Part shown: positions 45,569 through 54,780 of the stretch, piece after piece
Layout: the number at the start of each line of letters is the position of its first letter
How positions within the stretch are numbered: the stretch's first letter is position 1
Assembly (NCBI RefSeq): GCF_014654205.1
Contig: NZ_BNAW01000002.1
Location: forward strand, 1-64,000
Length of the DNA: 64,000 nt
Source: Amycolatopsis bullii
GTDB taxonomy: Bacteria > Actinomycetota > Actinomycetes > Mycobacteriales > Pseudonocardiaceae
Reading direction: 5' to 3'
Program-made: the position numbers and the translations under genes
Notes under the pieces: model-generated
Told to the model about the DNA's origin: nothing
Seen by the model: only the letters and a program-made list of their open reading frames with translations
Databases searched by the model: none

Positions 45569-45606
45569 GGTGGTGGCGGAGCTCCCCCGGGTGACCCGCC
45601 ACCACC
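45569..45606. promoter_or_regulatory. Intra-operon hairpin between coupling protein and amidohydrolase genes
   Basis: GGTGGTGGCGG (45569-45579) pairs with CCGCCACCACC (45596-45606) around a 16-base loop. It is the only gap over 90 bp in the operon's downstream half. It could lower expression of the downstream accessory genes or protect the upstream mRNA end. Confidence 0.55.
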
Positions 45607-45626
45607 GGTGCGGTGCGCGGTCCGCG

Positions 45627-45977
45627 TCAGCCGTGGGCCGAGAGATCGAAGCCGATGTACTCGGCGGCGTCCTCGGGGTTGGCGAACAGCAGGGTGCGGT
45701 CGTCCAGGTGCACCATGCGCCCGTAGTGGGTGGAACTGATCTCCTCGAAGATCGAGCCGTCGAACGGCTGGCCGAGGGCGTCGGTCAGCTCGGCGTAGTC
45801 GAACTCGAGCAGCTTCGTGCCGTCGACCCGGATCATCGACGGGTACTCGACGAGCTCGACGCCGTCCTTGGCACCCATCACGTCCGCGACGACGCGGCCG
45901 ATCGGGGTGTTCATCAGGGTGACGCCGCACATGTTCGACGACCCCGCCTGGGAACCGAACTGCAGGGGACTGCTCAC
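45627..45977 (-). CDS. prmD: Monooxygenase coupling (effector) protein
   Basis: A 116-aa MmoB/DmpM-family protein: [98 protein letters not shown]. It has no cofactor; it binds the hydroxylase and tunes oxygen activation. The GTG start overlaps the beta-subunit stop (GTGA). The symbol follows the Rhodococcus prmABCD scheme; mimD and thmC are equivalent names. Confidence 0.93.
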   Translation of the reverse strand: MSSPLQFGSQAGSSNMCGVTLMNTPIGRVVADVMGAKDGVELVEYPSMIRVDGTKLLEFDYAELTDALGQPFDGSIFEEISSTHYGRMVHLDDRTLLFANPEDAAEYIGFDLSAHG

Positions 45978-47077
45978 TGGTCCAACTCCTTCGGAACGTC
46001 GAGCCCGATCTCCTCGAGCAGCTGGGCGAACTTCTCCTTGGTCGCGGCGAGCGAGTCGGCGAAGGTCCGCGTCTTCTCGGCCGGCTGCGACCAGATCGGC
46101 TGCAGCGCGTGCGCGGCGTCCAGGCACCGCGGCACCCAGGTCGAGAGCCACTGGCCGAACAGCTCCTTGTTGGTGGCGGCGAACTGCTCGTCGCGGGTGA
46201 GCAGGCGGAACAGCGCGCGGGTGTAGGCGAGGTCGCGGCTGTAGTCGTGCTCACCGGTGCCGACGATGGTCGGCGTGACGTAGTCGCCGTTCTTGGCGGA
46301 GATCTGCATGACCAGCTCGGACCGGAAGAGCTGGCCGACGAGCTGCTCGAAGACGACGTTGGTCGCGAACAGCAGCTCCGCCCAGTCGCCGACCGCGGTC
46401 AGCTCCTCGACGACGCGCCGGGTGGGCTGCCACTCGGGGGCCGACTGCCAGACCTCCTTGTGGACGGCGCCGTCGAAGGTGTCGAGCGACTCGGCCAGGT
46501 CGAGGTTGAACAGGGCGAGGTCCTGGGCGAAGCGCATCTTGTGCGCGGCGTTGACGGCGACCGCGGTGTTGATCATGTTGGTGGGGCCGGAGCGCTGGAT
46601 CGAGGTGAACACGTGCAGCGCCATCCCGTTCTCGGCGTGCATCCAGGCGCCGAGGTTGCGGGCGATGAACTTCTGCCAGGCGGGGTTCCACCCGTCGTAG
46701 GCGTTGGCGCGCTTGGCGTTCTCCAGTCCGAGCGCGACCTGCCGGACCACCGCGGAGTTGTTCCGGTAGAGGGTCTGCTCCCACTCCTCGTTCGGGTCGA
46801 GGAAGGCGTGCCAGTTCGAGGACTTCGCCTGGGTCCACTCCTGCGGGTAGCCGCCCGGCCCGTTGCCGAAGCCGTAGATCCAGCCCTGGGACAGGTGCCG
46901 CTCGGGGTCCGGCTGCACGTCGACGGTCACGTCCTCGTACACCGTCGCCCGCAGCTTGGCCGGCTTGAAGTACGAGTACGCCCGGCTCTTGGAGCTCGGG
47001 AACTCCAGTGCGCCCGCTTCGGAATCGGTGAACTCCACCTTCGGGAAGCTGCGCACCTTCGGCGCTGGTGTTGCCAT
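45974..47077 (-). CDS. prmC: Monooxygenase hydroxylase beta subunit
   Basis: A 367-aa beta subunit of a soluble diiron monooxygenase. It shares the ferritin-like fold of the alpha subunit but not its ligands. Family features include [41 protein letters not shown] and [54 protein letters not shown]. It forms the (alpha-beta)2 hydroxylase with PrmA. GGAGACAGC precedes the ATG. Confidence 0.94.
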   Translation of the reverse strand: MATPAPKVRSFPKVEFTDSEAGALEFPSSKSRAYSYFKPAKLRATVYEDVTVDVQPDPERHLSQGWIYGFGNGPGGYPQEWTQAKSSNWHAFLDPNEEWEQTLYRNNSAVVRQVALGLENAKRANAYDGWNPAWQKFIARNLGAWMHAENGMALHVFTSIQRSGPTNMINTAVAVNAAHKMRFAQDLALFNLDLAESLDTFDGAVHKEVWQSAPEWQPTRRVVEELTAVGDWAELLFATNVVFEQLVGQLFRSELVMQISAKNGDYVTPTIVGTGEHDYSRDLAYTRALFRLLTRDEQFAATNKELFGQWLSTWVPRCLDAAHALQPIWSQPAEKTRTFADSLAATKEKFAQLLEEIGLDVPKELDQ

Positions 47078-47089
47078 CTGCTGTCTCCT

Positions 47090-48139
47090 CTACTGGTCGT
47101 CGGTGACCGAGGTCGTGAACTTGTCGTAGAACACCTGGTCGTCCGGAACGCCTTGCCGGGCGGCCAGGGCCAGGGCGGCGTCCACCATGGGTGGTGGCCC
47201 GCACAGGTACACCTCGGTCCGGTGCAGCTCCGGCTCCGCGGCTTCGACGACGTCGGTGACCATGCCCGGCTCGATGTGGACTCCGAGCCTTTCGGCGCCG
47301 TCGGTGGACTCCGAGAGGGCGACGACGAACTCGAAGTCCGCCAGCCGCTCCCCCAGCACCCGGATCTCGTCGAGGTAGAACAGGTCTGCGGAAGTGCGCG
47401 CGCCGTAGTAGAAACGGATCCGGCGGGTGTCCTCGGTCTCGCTGAGGTACCGGAGCAGGCCGAGCACGGGCGCCATCCCGGCCCCGCCCGCCATCAGCAC
47501 CAGCGGCAGGGCGTGGCCGCTCTTGAGCGTGAAGTTGCCGTACGGGCCGGTCAGCTCGATCGTGTCGCCGACCGCGATCCCGTTCTCCAGCAACGCCGAG
47601 AACCGGCCGCCCGGGTACTTCTTGATCACGAACTCGATGTGGTCCGGTGTGGATGGTGTCGTCGCCATCGAGAAGGACCGGTGCTCGTCGCTGCCCGGGA
47701 TGGTGAGGTCGGCGTACTGACCGGGCTTGAACTCGTACGCGGCGGGGTCGACCGGCTTGAGCTTGAGGCCCACGATGTCGTGCGTGTGCGGCACGATCTC
47801 GAGAACCTCGGTCCGGACCTGCTGCAGCGGCGCCGAGTTGAGCAGTTCCTCCTCGTCGAAGTTCAGCAGCTCGATGGTGCAGTCGCTGAAGGCGTGCGCC
47901 CGGCACAGCAGGACGTAGCCCTCTTCGACCTCGGCGTCGTTGCAGGCGAACGTCGAGTAGCGCTCCATCTGGATCTCGCCCTCGAGCACGTACGACTTGC
48001 ACGCCGAGCACTGGCCCTCGCGGCAGCCGTGCATCAGGTGGATGCCCTGGCGGAACGCGGCGTCGAGGATCTTCTCGTCTTCGCCGACTTCCATGTCGAT
48101 GTCGACCGGTTCGAAGGAGATGCGGTGCTTGTCCGCCAT
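47090..48139 (-). CDS. prmB: Monooxygenase NADH reductase
   Basis: A 349-aa reductase in MmoC order. An N-terminal plant-type [2Fe-2S] domain has Cys39-x4-Cys44-x2-Cys47 and Cys79. The FAD domain has EHRSFSMATTPS; the NAD domain has LMAGGAGMAPVLGLLRYL and VYLCGPPPMVDAA. It moves electrons from NADH to the diiron hydroxylase. It lies between the alpha and beta genes, the order seen in prm and mim clusters. Confidence 0.95.
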   Translation of the reverse strand: MADKHRISFEPVDIDMEVGEDEKILDAAFRQGIHLMHGCREGQCSACKSYVLEGEIQMERYSTFACNDAEVEEGYVLLCRAHAFSDCTIELLNFDEEELLNSAPLQQVRTEVLEIVPHTHDIVGLKLKPVDPAAYEFKPGQYADLTIPGSDEHRSFSMATTPSTPDHIEFVIKKYPGGRFSALLENGIAVGDTIELTGPYGNFTLKSGHALPLVLMAGGAGMAPVLGLLRYLSETEDTRRIRFYYGARTSADLFYLDEIRVLGERLADFEFVVALSESTDGAERLGVHIEPGMVTDVVEAAEPELHRTEVYLCGPPPMVDAALALAARQGVPDDQVFYDKFTTSVTDDQ

Positions 48140-48157
48140 CGTTGCCTCGATTCTCGT

Positions 48158-48198
48158 GGCGGCCGGCGGGCAGGAGCGGTCACGTCCCGCCGGCCGCC
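48158..48198. promoter_or_regulatory. Hairpin between hydroxylase alpha and reductase genes
   Basis: GGCGGCCGGCGGG (48158-48170) pairs with CCCGCCGGCCGCC (48186-48198) around a 15-base loop, 13 bp past the alpha stop. It may act as a partial terminator or 3'-end stabiliser, so that the alpha subunit is made in excess over the reductase. Confidence 0.6.
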
Positions 48199-48210
48199 GG
48201 TCTCAGGCCG

Positions 48211-49848
48211 TCAGGCGACGGTGACGTTGGGGTTCGCGCGGTACGCCGCGGCCCACTGCTCGCGCTCGGCGTCGGACATCTGGTTGAGGGTCACGTTCGG
48301 GCTGGCGAACTGGATCCCGCGCAGGTCGTCGAGCGTCCACAGCTTCTTGGGGTCGTCGAGGTCCAGGTGCGGCTGCGGGATCAGGGTCTTGCCGTCGTCG
48401 CGGACGTACCCGAGATCCTTGACGATGTCGGCGAGGTCCCGGTCGTGGTGCAGCGTCTCCCACTCGCGCTGCCCGGTGAGCCGTCCCATGTTCGGCGTCG
48501 CCCGGCCCTCGTACTCGGGCCGGAATGCGACCTTGTCGGTCCAGGCGCAGGTCTCCGAGCAGTAGGTCCGCCACTGGTCGTCGACCTTGTCGACCACCAG
48601 GTCCTCGCGCACCAGGCAGGGCACCATGCAGGTCCAGCAGCGGTGCGGGTACTCGTAACCGACGTCCTCGAACGCGATCGGCTTGTTGCGGCCCGGCCGG
48701 CTCAGCCGGTTGTAGGCCTCCCACCACTTGCCGAACTGGTTGTACCAGCCCGGGTACTTGTCCTCGAACCACTCGAAGTCGGTGTCGGTCATGCCGTCGA
48801 TCCGCCAGTAGTTCACCGGCCAGCCGGTCGCGAAGAACTGCGCGACGCGGTGAACGTAGAACTTGTTCGTGATGCGGTTCCACGCCTCCTCGACCAGGTC
48901 GTGCGGGATGACGAGGCCGTACTTCTCCAGCGGCAGCAGGTAGCTGCGGTAGTAGTCGTCGTAGATCCAGCGGCGCCACATCTCCGCGTAGGACTCGCGG
49001 TCCTTGCGGCGGTCCTTGGTGCCGTACTCGATGAACGTGCCGATCGCGGCGTCGACGACGCAGTGGTTGTTCCACCATGCGTAGCGCAGGTCGCGCTCCA
49101 GCAGCGGCCGGTTGCGCTCGTCGGCCAGCGCCATCAGCAGGATCGAGTACCCGTTGCTGATGTGGCGCGACTCGTCGGACTGCACCGAGTGGAACACCGT
49201 CGGCAGCAGGTAGTCGCCGTTCGCGGCCGCCTCGTCGGGCATCGCGACGAACAAGGTGTTGGTGAAGGCCGTCTCGGCCACGACCGTGAGGTAGATGTTC
49301 GCCGCGGTGATCGCGTCACCGGTGATGAAGCCCTCGCCGAACTGGCGGCCGATGGTGCCGGCGTAGTTGTTCGCGAACGCCTTCTCCGTGATGTCGAACC
49401 CGGCCGGGTCGATGTAGTTGTTCATGTACAGCTTCTTGAGGTTCATCTGGATCGTCGAGTGGCGAACCTCGTCGATCATCTGAACCGCGAGGCCGTTGTG
49501 GATCTCGGGGTTCGGGACCGCGTCGATGGCCATCGGCATCGCCCGCGCGGCGGAGATTTCCGGGAACGGGATGATCGAGAGGAACAGCTTCTGCCATTCG
49601 AGCCAGCGCTGCTGCACCTGCCGGAACATGTTCCCGCGGATCGCGCCGTCCATGGCACCGAAGACCCGGTTGTCCTTCTCCTCTTCCATCGGGAAGTAGG
49701 AGCGCATGATCTGCTTCAGCGGGTCCTTCTTGGGCGCCTTCTCGAACGTGTAGTCCGTCCCGAACCGGGTCGCCGGAGTGGCGAACGTCGGCTCCCACGA
49801 CAGTTCGGTGATCTTGTTGTGCGCTTTGGTGAGACTCTGCCTGCTCAA
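48211..49848 (-). CDS. prmA: Soluble diiron monooxygenase hydroxylase alpha subunit (propane/MimA type)
   Basis: A 545-aa protein carrying the full diiron ligand set: Glu97 (FPEISA), Glu127-x2-His130 (DEVRHS), Glu192 (AETAF) and Glu226-x2-His229 (DESRHI). It begins [20 protein letters not shown] and has a Cys-rich stretch [12 protein letters not shown] with YCSETC near residue 420. It hydroxylates a small substrate with O2 at the diiron site. Overall features and cluster order fit the propane, acetone/phenol (mim) or tetrahydrofuran (thm) group rather than methane or toluene enzymes. GAGGCCG precedes the ATG. Confidence 0.95.
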   Translation of the reverse strand: MSRQSLTKAHNKITELSWEPTFATPATRFGTDYTFEKAPKKDPLKQIMRSYFPMEEEKDNRVFGAMDGAIRGNMFRQVQQRWLEWQKLFLSIIPFPEISAARAMPMAIDAVPNPEIHNGLAVQMIDEVRHSTIQMNLKKLYMNNYIDPAGFDITEKAFANNYAGTIGRQFGEGFITGDAITAANIYLTVVAETAFTNTLFVAMPDEAAANGDYLLPTVFHSVQSDESRHISNGYSILLMALADERNRPLLERDLRYAWWNNHCVVDAAIGTFIEYGTKDRRKDRESYAEMWRRWIYDDYYRSYLLPLEKYGLVIPHDLVEEAWNRITNKFYVHRVAQFFATGWPVNYWRIDGMTDTDFEWFEDKYPGWYNQFGKWWEAYNRLSRPGRNKPIAFEDVGYEYPHRCWTCMVPCLVREDLVVDKVDDQWRTYCSETCAWTDKVAFRPEYEGRATPNMGRLTGQREWETLHHDRDLADIVKDLGYVRDDGKTLIPQPHLDLDDPKKLWTLDDLRGIQFASPNVTLNQMSDAEREQWAAAYRANPNVTVA

Positions 49849-49932
49849 AATCGGCCTCCTCGAAACCGGGGTCTCTCAGCCCGGCCGGTATGTCTGACCG
49901 GCAGAGTGTGTTGCGGATCGCAGCCGGGTTCT

Positions 49933-49947
49933 GTCTCAATGTGAGAT
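49933..49947. promoter_or_regulatory. Palindrome GTCTCA-ATG-TGAGAT in the prmA/regulator divergent promoter
   Basis: TCTCA and TGAGA flank ATG exactly midway between the prmA start (85 bp) and the regulator start (87 bp). The same 15-bp pattern stands 74 bp before the mini-crotonase gene. It is the best candidate binding site of the Fis-type HTH of the activator. Confidence 0.72.
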
Positions 49948-50034
49948 GAAGCCGGGCGCAGGTCTGGGCGACGATGTGGGCACGGACAGGGCCACCACAC
50001 TGTCCGAGGGCACCGACCGTCGAAGGAGACGCTG

Positions 50035-51831
50035 GTGACGACGCAAGGAGACCGGCCGGGATCGCAGCCGATGCGCTACCTGCGGGAGCGGTTTCTCTCT
50101 TCCCCTCCCCTGCCCGAGGTACCCGGAGTGCGGGACGTCATCAGCGCGTCCTGGCGCCGTGCGCTCGCCAATCGCGTCGCCACCGAAGCCCCGGAGCCCA
50201 TTTTTGTCACCGACCGTGACGAAGAGAGTCTGCTGGCCCACAGCGCGACACCCGTACTGGTGAATCTATCGGAGGAAATGGCCAACCACCCCGTCGCGAT
50301 CCTGCTGACGGACGCGAACGGTCTCGTGGTCAGCAGGGTGAGCACGGACCACGCCCTGACCTCCGGCCTGGACACCATCTCGCTCGCCCCCGGGTACAGC
50401 TACGCCGAGGAGTCCGTCGGGACCAACGGGATCGGCACCGCCCTCGAATGCCAGAAATCCGTGCTGGTGTCCGGCTTCGAACACTTCAACAGCAGCCTCA
50501 CCGAGTTCGAATGCGCCGGCGCGCCGATCATTCACCCGCTTCGGGGACATCTCGTCGGCGTACTCGACCTGACGTCATGGGCCGACACCTCCGGTCCGCT
50601 GCTCCTCACGCTGGCCCGGACCACGGCGAAACGGATCGAGGAGGCGATGCTCGCGACCACCGGTGCGCGGGAACTCAGTCTCTTCCGCGAGTACCTGGCG
50701 TCCTGTCAACGCGGCTCCGGGGCGATCCTGGCCGTCAACCAGGACGTCGTCATGGTCAACAGCCACGCCGAGGAGCTGTACGACGTGACCGACCGCGCCG
50801 CGCTCATCACCCACACGGCGGACCTGGTCGGCTCGACGAAGCCGGTGACCGTCGTCGCCGACCTCCCCTCCGGAACCACTGCCCGGATGGAGTACCGCCC
50901 GGTCTACAGCGGCTCCGCGCTGGCCGGCGGCGTGTTCCGCGTCAAGAACCAGACCCAGCGCCGCCGCCGGGCCGGACGCAACGACCTGCAGCTTCCCGGC
51001 GTCGTCGGCGCCAACCCGCAATGGCGTCAGGCCTGCGCCGCCGCCGACAGCAGCCTCACCGGCAGCACCTGGCTGGCACTCAGCGGCGAACGCGGCGTCG
51101 GCAAGACCGCCGTGGCGCAGGCCGTCGCAGCCCGGCACGGGCGCCGGCCCGTGCTGGTCGACTCCGCCGCCGTCGCGGACGGCGGCTACGAGGACTGGGC
51201 CGACGACCTCGCCGACGAGGTGACCCGAGGCGAGTCACCGGTCGTGATCATCCGGCACGCGGACGCCCTCACCGGCGACGACCTCCAGCGCCTCACCACT
51301 CTGCTCACCCTCTGGCAGGGCGCGCCCCCCGACCAGGCGCCGGCCTGGGTGGTCGTGACGCTCGGCGACGAACCGCCCGGCTCCGATGTCCAGGGCTGCC
51401 TGATGCCGTTCTTCGCACACACCGTCGAGATCCCGCCGCTGCGCCACCGGCTCGACGACCTGCAGCGCCTGGTCCCCCACCTCCTCGGGCGCCACGCGGC
51501 CAACCGGCCCCTCACGATGTCGGACACCTGCCTGCGCCAGCTCATGCGGCTGCCCTGGGCCGGCAACGTCCGCCAGCTCGACGAGGTGCTGGCGGACGCC
51601 GCCCGCCGACGCCGGAGCGGGACGATCGAGGTTTCGGACCTGCCCGCGGAGTGCCGGACCTTCACCCGCCGCCAGCTGACCAAGCTCGAAGCCATCGAAC
51701 GCGATGCCATCGTGCGCAGCTTGGCCGCGAACCGGGGCAACAAGGAACTCGCCGCGGCTGACCTCGGCATGTCCCGGGCGACGATCTACCGCAAAATCCG
51801 TGCGTTCGGCATCGTCCCGGACCATTCCTGA
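50035..51831 (+). CDS. AcoR/MimR-like activator without sigma-54 contact loop
   Basis: A 598-aa protein. It has an N-terminal activator region (ISASWRRALANRV), a GAF-like sensor (ILLTDANGLVVSR; YAEESVGTNGIGTALECQKSVLVSGFEHFN) and a PAS-like middle. An AAA+-derived segment keeps Walker A (GERGVGKTAV) and the R-finger/C-lobe part (LMRLPWAGNVRQLDEVLADA), and the C-terminal Fis HTH is NRGNKELAAADLGMSRATIYRKIRAFGI. The GAFTGA loop and its flanks are absent, so it cannot work as a sigma-54 activator. It diverges from prmA and matches MimR-type activators of mim operons. Confidence 0.92.
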   Translation: MTTQGDRPGSQPMRYLRERFLSSPPLPEVPGVRDVISASWRRALANRVATEAPEPIFVTDRDEESLLAHSATPVLVNLSEEMANHPVAILLTDANGLVVSRVSTDHALTSGLDTISLAPGYSYAEESVGTNGIGTALECQKSVLVSGFEHFNSSLTEFECAGAPIIHPLRGHLVGVLDLTSWADTSGPLLLTLARTTAKRIEEAMLATTGARELSLFREYLASCQRGSGAILAVNQDVVMVNSHAEELYDVTDRAALITHTADLVGSTKPVTVVADLPSGTTARMEYRPVYSGSALAGGVFRVKNQTQRRRRAGRNDLQLPGVVGANPQWRQACAAADSSLTGSTWLALSGERGVGKTAVAQAVAARHGRRPVLVDSAAVADGGYEDWADDLADEVTRGESPVVIIRHADALTGDDLQRLTTLLTLWQGAPPDQAPAWVVVTLGDEPPGSDVQGCLMPFFAHTVEIPPLRHRLDDLQRLVPHLLGRHAANRPLTMSDTCLRQLMRLPWAGNVRQLDEVLADAARRRRSGTIEVSDLPAECRTFTRRQLTKLEAIERDAIVRSLAANRGNKELAAADLGMSRATIYRKIRAFGIVPDHS

Positions 51832-51910
51832 ACTCGAACTATCCGGTCAGGTCGCCGCTCGGACCTTCTCCGGTCGGTCTCGGTTCGCCACAACGGAAGC
51901 GACGTGTCGG

Positions 51911-52749
51911 CTAGCAGCCGGTGGGGCTCTGGTCGCCGCGGTGTTTGCTGCTGGCTTGGCAGGCCGTCCATTCCCGCTGCCACTCGGCCAGGCGGTGGCG
52001 GTTCAGCGCGTAGACCGCGCCGCGGTAGAGGAACACGCACAACGACACTGCCGCCGCCCAGAGGATGGCCGCGCCCAAGGGGGGCTCCGATGGTCGCTGC
52101 TGCCATGGTCAGCGGGCGCTCCGTCGATGCCCCTGTTCCGTCCCCCCAGATCCGGACCTCGTGGCCCGCGACCGTGCCCGCCGCCGCTTCCACCTCCCCC
52201 ATCCGCTGTTGCCCGTCTCGCGTTCGCCACGCCGCCCGGGTCGGGGCTGAGTTGAACGGCGTTCCGCTTCGGCCCGCCGCCGGTTGGGGGCCGTCGGCCA
52301 GGAGGACCGCCGTCACCGTGTAGCGCGTGGCCGTCTGCTCGCGGGACTTGGCCGCCGAGGCCGAATACTCGCCGATGCCGAACAGCACCGCGCACCGCGG
52401 CGACGAGCGACGGGAGGACGACCAGCGCCAGGAGCCTGGCCTGCAGCCGGTCCGACCGGCGGACCACCGGGCCGCGACCCGGAAGGAAAGTCGCCACGGC
52501 CAAGCACCCCGCCGCCTCCGCGGCCTCGCTCACCCGGCGGCGCAGCCGCGTCAGATCCGCGCGGACCTCGGCGAGCGAACGGCACACCCCCGTGACGGTC
52601 TCGATCTGGAAGCGCAGGAACTCCGGCACCACGCCGGGCTCGCCGCGGAGGCCGTCCAGGATGCGCGGAGCCGCCGGGACGGCCGCCCCGGTCCGCGTGT
52701 CCAGCAGCACGAACTCCTCCTCCACGCCGGCCGTCGGGGCGTCCGCCAC
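51911..52749 (-). pseudogene. Fusion remnant: ybdK 5' part joined to an Rv1733c-like membrane protein
   Basis: From GTG 52749 the reading is a YbdK/EgtA-type carboxylate-amine ligase N-terminus (GVEEEFVLLDTRTGAAVPA, VVPEFLRFQIETVTGVCRSLAEVRADLTRLRRRV). After about residue 92 it switches in frame to an Rv1733c-family membrane protein (VVRRSDRLQARLLALVVLPSLVAAV). That part is then frameshifted at about 52390 (into LFGIGEYSASAAKSREQTATRYTVTAVLLAD) and again at about 52080 in a run of six C on the coding strand (into AAILWAAAVSLCVFLYRGAVYALNRHRLAEWQREW), ending with TAG at 51911. A deletion fused two neighbours, and the product then decayed. Confidence 0.78.
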
Positions 52750-52754
52750 GGCCG

Positions 52755-53219
52755 TCAGGAGCCGGCGCGGGCCAGCGCCGCCCCGGGAGCCGCACCCCAC
52801 GCCTCGGCTCGTTCCGGTTCGCCGGGTTCCGGGCCGGCGTCGACCGGTTCCGTCCCGACGAAGAAGCTCTCCGCCGGCAGGACGAGCTGGCACCCGCGCC
52901 GGCGCAGCCGCTTGGCCACCCCGAGCGACGCGGCCCCGGTGACCAGGCGCGGCTTCTCGATCCGCGTGTCGAAGGCCGCGACGGCCAGTTCGGCCGGCAC
53001 GGCGTCGAGCGAGTCCAGCCACTCCCGGACGCCGGTCTGCGACCGTGTCGGGTGGGTGGGTCCGCCGACGACGAGCAGATCGACGCCGGTCAGGTCCCGA
53101 GGCGCTTTGTCGACGTTGACCACCTCCGCCGGGGCGGAGACGGCAAGCCCCTTCCCGATGGCCTTGGCCACCTCTTCGGTGGCACCGAACATCGACTCGA
53201 AGACGACGAGGATCCGCAT
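52755..53219 (-). CDS. Flavodoxin-domain protein
   Basis: A 154-aa protein: MRILVVFESMFGATEEVAKAIGKGLA is the FMN phosphate-binding start, followed by VDLLVVGGPTHPTRSQTGVREWLDSLDAVP and FDTRIEKPRLVTGAASLGVAKRLRRRGCQLVLPAESFFV. It could carry electrons for a neighbouring oxidoreductase, yet both neighbours are decayed. It appears intact. GAAAGGAGC precedes the ATG. Confidence 0.88.
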   Translation of the reverse strand: MRILVVFESMFGATEEVAKAIGKGLAVSAPAEVVNVDKAPRDLTGVDLLVVGGPTHPTRSQTGVREWLDSLDAVPAELAVAAFDTRIEKPRLVTGAASLGVAKRLRRRGCQLVLPAESFFVGTEPVDAGPEPGEPERAEAWGAAPGAALARAGS

Positions 53220-53231
53220 AGTCCGCTCCTT

Positions 53232-53339
53232 TCAGTGCTCGAGCCGGACCGGCTTGCGCGTGAGCGCTTCGATGTCGCCGGCCGCGCATTCGAGCAGGTT
53301 GTGGGCCAGGTCGCCGTGCCAGCGCTTCTCCCGCATCAT
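53232..53339 (-). CDS. Small 35-aa protein
   Basis: A short frame from ATG 53339 (GAGGAG a few bases upstream) reads MMREKRWHGDLAHNLLECAAG and then DIEALTRKPVRLEH before the stop. Composition and ribosome site look real. It sits between the ferredoxin-tailed pseudogene and the flavodoxin gene, 12 bp before the flavodoxin start. No family is recognised. It could also be the detached end of a larger lost protein. Confidence 0.5.
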   Translation of the reverse strand: MMREKRWHGDLAHNLLECAAGDIEALTRKPVRLEH

Positions 53340-53345
53340 GTCTCC

Positions 53346-54156
53346 TCAGGTTTCTTCGGGCACCATTTCGATGGCGCCGCAGGGGCATTCGGCGACGCAG
53401 ATCCCGCAGCCCTTGCAGTAGTCGAGGTCGATCGCGTACCGGTTCCCCGGTTCGAGCTTGATCACCGCGTTGTCAGGACACACGCCGAAGCAGTTGTCGC
53501 ATTCGAAGCAGTTGCCGCAGGACAGGCAGCGGCGTCGATCTGCCGGGCCGCCTTCGCGCCGTGGCCCACCGCGACGGTTGCGGTCCGGCCCGGGCGGCGT
53601 AGTCGACGGCGTAGAACGAGTCGCGGCCGCCCTTGGCTTCGTTGGCCGAGCCGCGCGGGTAGGCCCAGACGATGAGCGGCATGCCGAGCCGGTGCGCGTC
53701 GGCGCGGACCTGCCGCAGCTGCGCGAAGTCCTGTTCCTGGGCCGGAGTCCCGACGTAGAGGGTGTAGCCGACGGCGTCGGCGCCCAGCCGGACCGCCTCC
53801 TCGACGCTGCCGTGCAGCGGGGACAGCGCCTCGGCGTCGGACGGGATCTCGGTCTTGCCGTTGAGCTTGAGCACCAGCGGCAGCTCACCCGCGTAGTCCC
53901 AGTAGAACTTCTCGGCCAGCCCGATCTGGATGGCGATGCCGTTGAAGCCGCCCTCGATCGCCAGCTTCAGGATGTACTTGGGGTCGCTCGCGGCCGGGTT
54001 CGCGAAGAAGTCCCGAGGCCCGTGCTCCAGGCCTTGGTCGTAGGGGAGGAAGAACGCCGTGCCGTTGCGGAGACCGTGTTCGTGCAGGATGCGGTGCAGC
54101 CGGGTCTTCTTGCCGGTGTTCAGCCCGAGCTCGGCCAGCGGGGGACGGTGCGCCAT
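53346..54156 (-). pseudogene. Fusion remnant: class I FBP aldolase, GltD-like fragment and 4Fe-4S ferredoxin tail
   Basis: From ATG 54156 (GGAGG upstream) comes a DhnA-type class I aldolase ([81 protein letters not shown]). It stops making sense after [10 protein letters not shown], before the Schiff-base Lys. A short piece [16 protein letters not shown] from a glutamate synthase small-subunit-like protein follows in another frame. Next comes [25 protein letters not shown] with a second cluster motif (YCKGCGICVAECPCGAIEM). At least two deletions and frame changes have fused three gene pieces. Confidence 0.82.
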
Positions 54157-54315
54157 GACGGCCTCCGGGGTCGCTGATGTCGTGTGCAACCAGCAAATCG
54201 CGGGAGGGTGGCCGCCACCGCGGGCGAACGCCACCGGCACCGGGGCCCTCGGTCACCCGCGCCGGGGACCATCGGCTCTGGGAGTCCCGCGCGCCCGGCG
54301 GTGAGACTTCGCCGC

Positions 54316-54663
54316 ATGAAGGTCGACGAGCTGCTCGCGAAGGCGAAGGACGGGCTGGAGACCAAGATGGTCTACGGCGAGCCGTACGAGGTCGACGGCG
54401 TCACGGTGATCGTGGCGTCGGCCGTCGGCACCGGCGGTGGCGGCGGCGACAGCCGCGACGAGAAGGGCCGCTCCGGCGAAGGCGGCGGGTTCGGGCTGTC
54501 GGCCAAGCCGGTCGGGGCCTACGTCATCAAGGACGGCAAGCTCCGCTGGGAACCGGCGGTCGACGTGAACCGCCTGCTGGCGACCCTCGGTGCGGTCGCC
54601 GTCGCGGCACTCTTCGCCGCGACCCGGCTGGCGAAGCTCAAGTACCGCGCCGGCCAGGGTTGA
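54316..54663 (+). CDS. GerW/YtfJ-family spore-type protein
   Basis: A 115-aa protein: MKVDELLAKAKDGLETKMVYGEPYEVDGVTVIVASAVGTGGGGG, then GFGLSAKPVGAYVIKDGKLRWEPAVDVNRLL. This is the YtfJ pattern with its Gly-rich loop. A C-terminal hydrophobic segment (LGAVAVAALFAATRLAKL) could anchor it. In Firmicutes GerW is a spore protein; actinobacterial members are widespread and of unknown role. The promoter region (54157-54315) is shared with the aldolase remnant. Confidence 0.86.
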   Translation: MKVDELLAKAKDGLETKMVYGEPYEVDGVTVIVASAVGTGGGGGDSRDEKGRSGEGGGFGLSAKPVGAYVIKDGKLRWEPAVDVNRLLATLGAVAVAALFAATRLAKLKYRAGQG

Positions 54664-54780
54664 TCCCCACCGGAACGAGCGCGATGAGGGTGGGGATTGG
54701 CACCGCCGTAATCGGGGTATCGCCGAAGCGCGGACGTCTTCAGCAGCGAGGACGGAGACCCGGAAAGGGACGATGCCGCC

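Noticed and set aside
49849..50034. Sigma-54 (-24/-12) promoter before prmA
   Set aside because: No GG-N10-GC element with proper context stands out, and the activator lacks the GAFTGA loop needed for sigma-54.
52003..53388. 461-aa minus-strand frame as one gene
   Set aside because: It is a mosaic of shadow sequence over the flavodoxin gene, the true ybdK start and a short in-frame part of the membrane protein.
54262..54285. DosR-type box near GGGGACCATCGG upstream of the aldolase remnant
   Set aside because: Only the left half resembles the 20-bp palindrome. The right half does not pair, so I do not claim a site.
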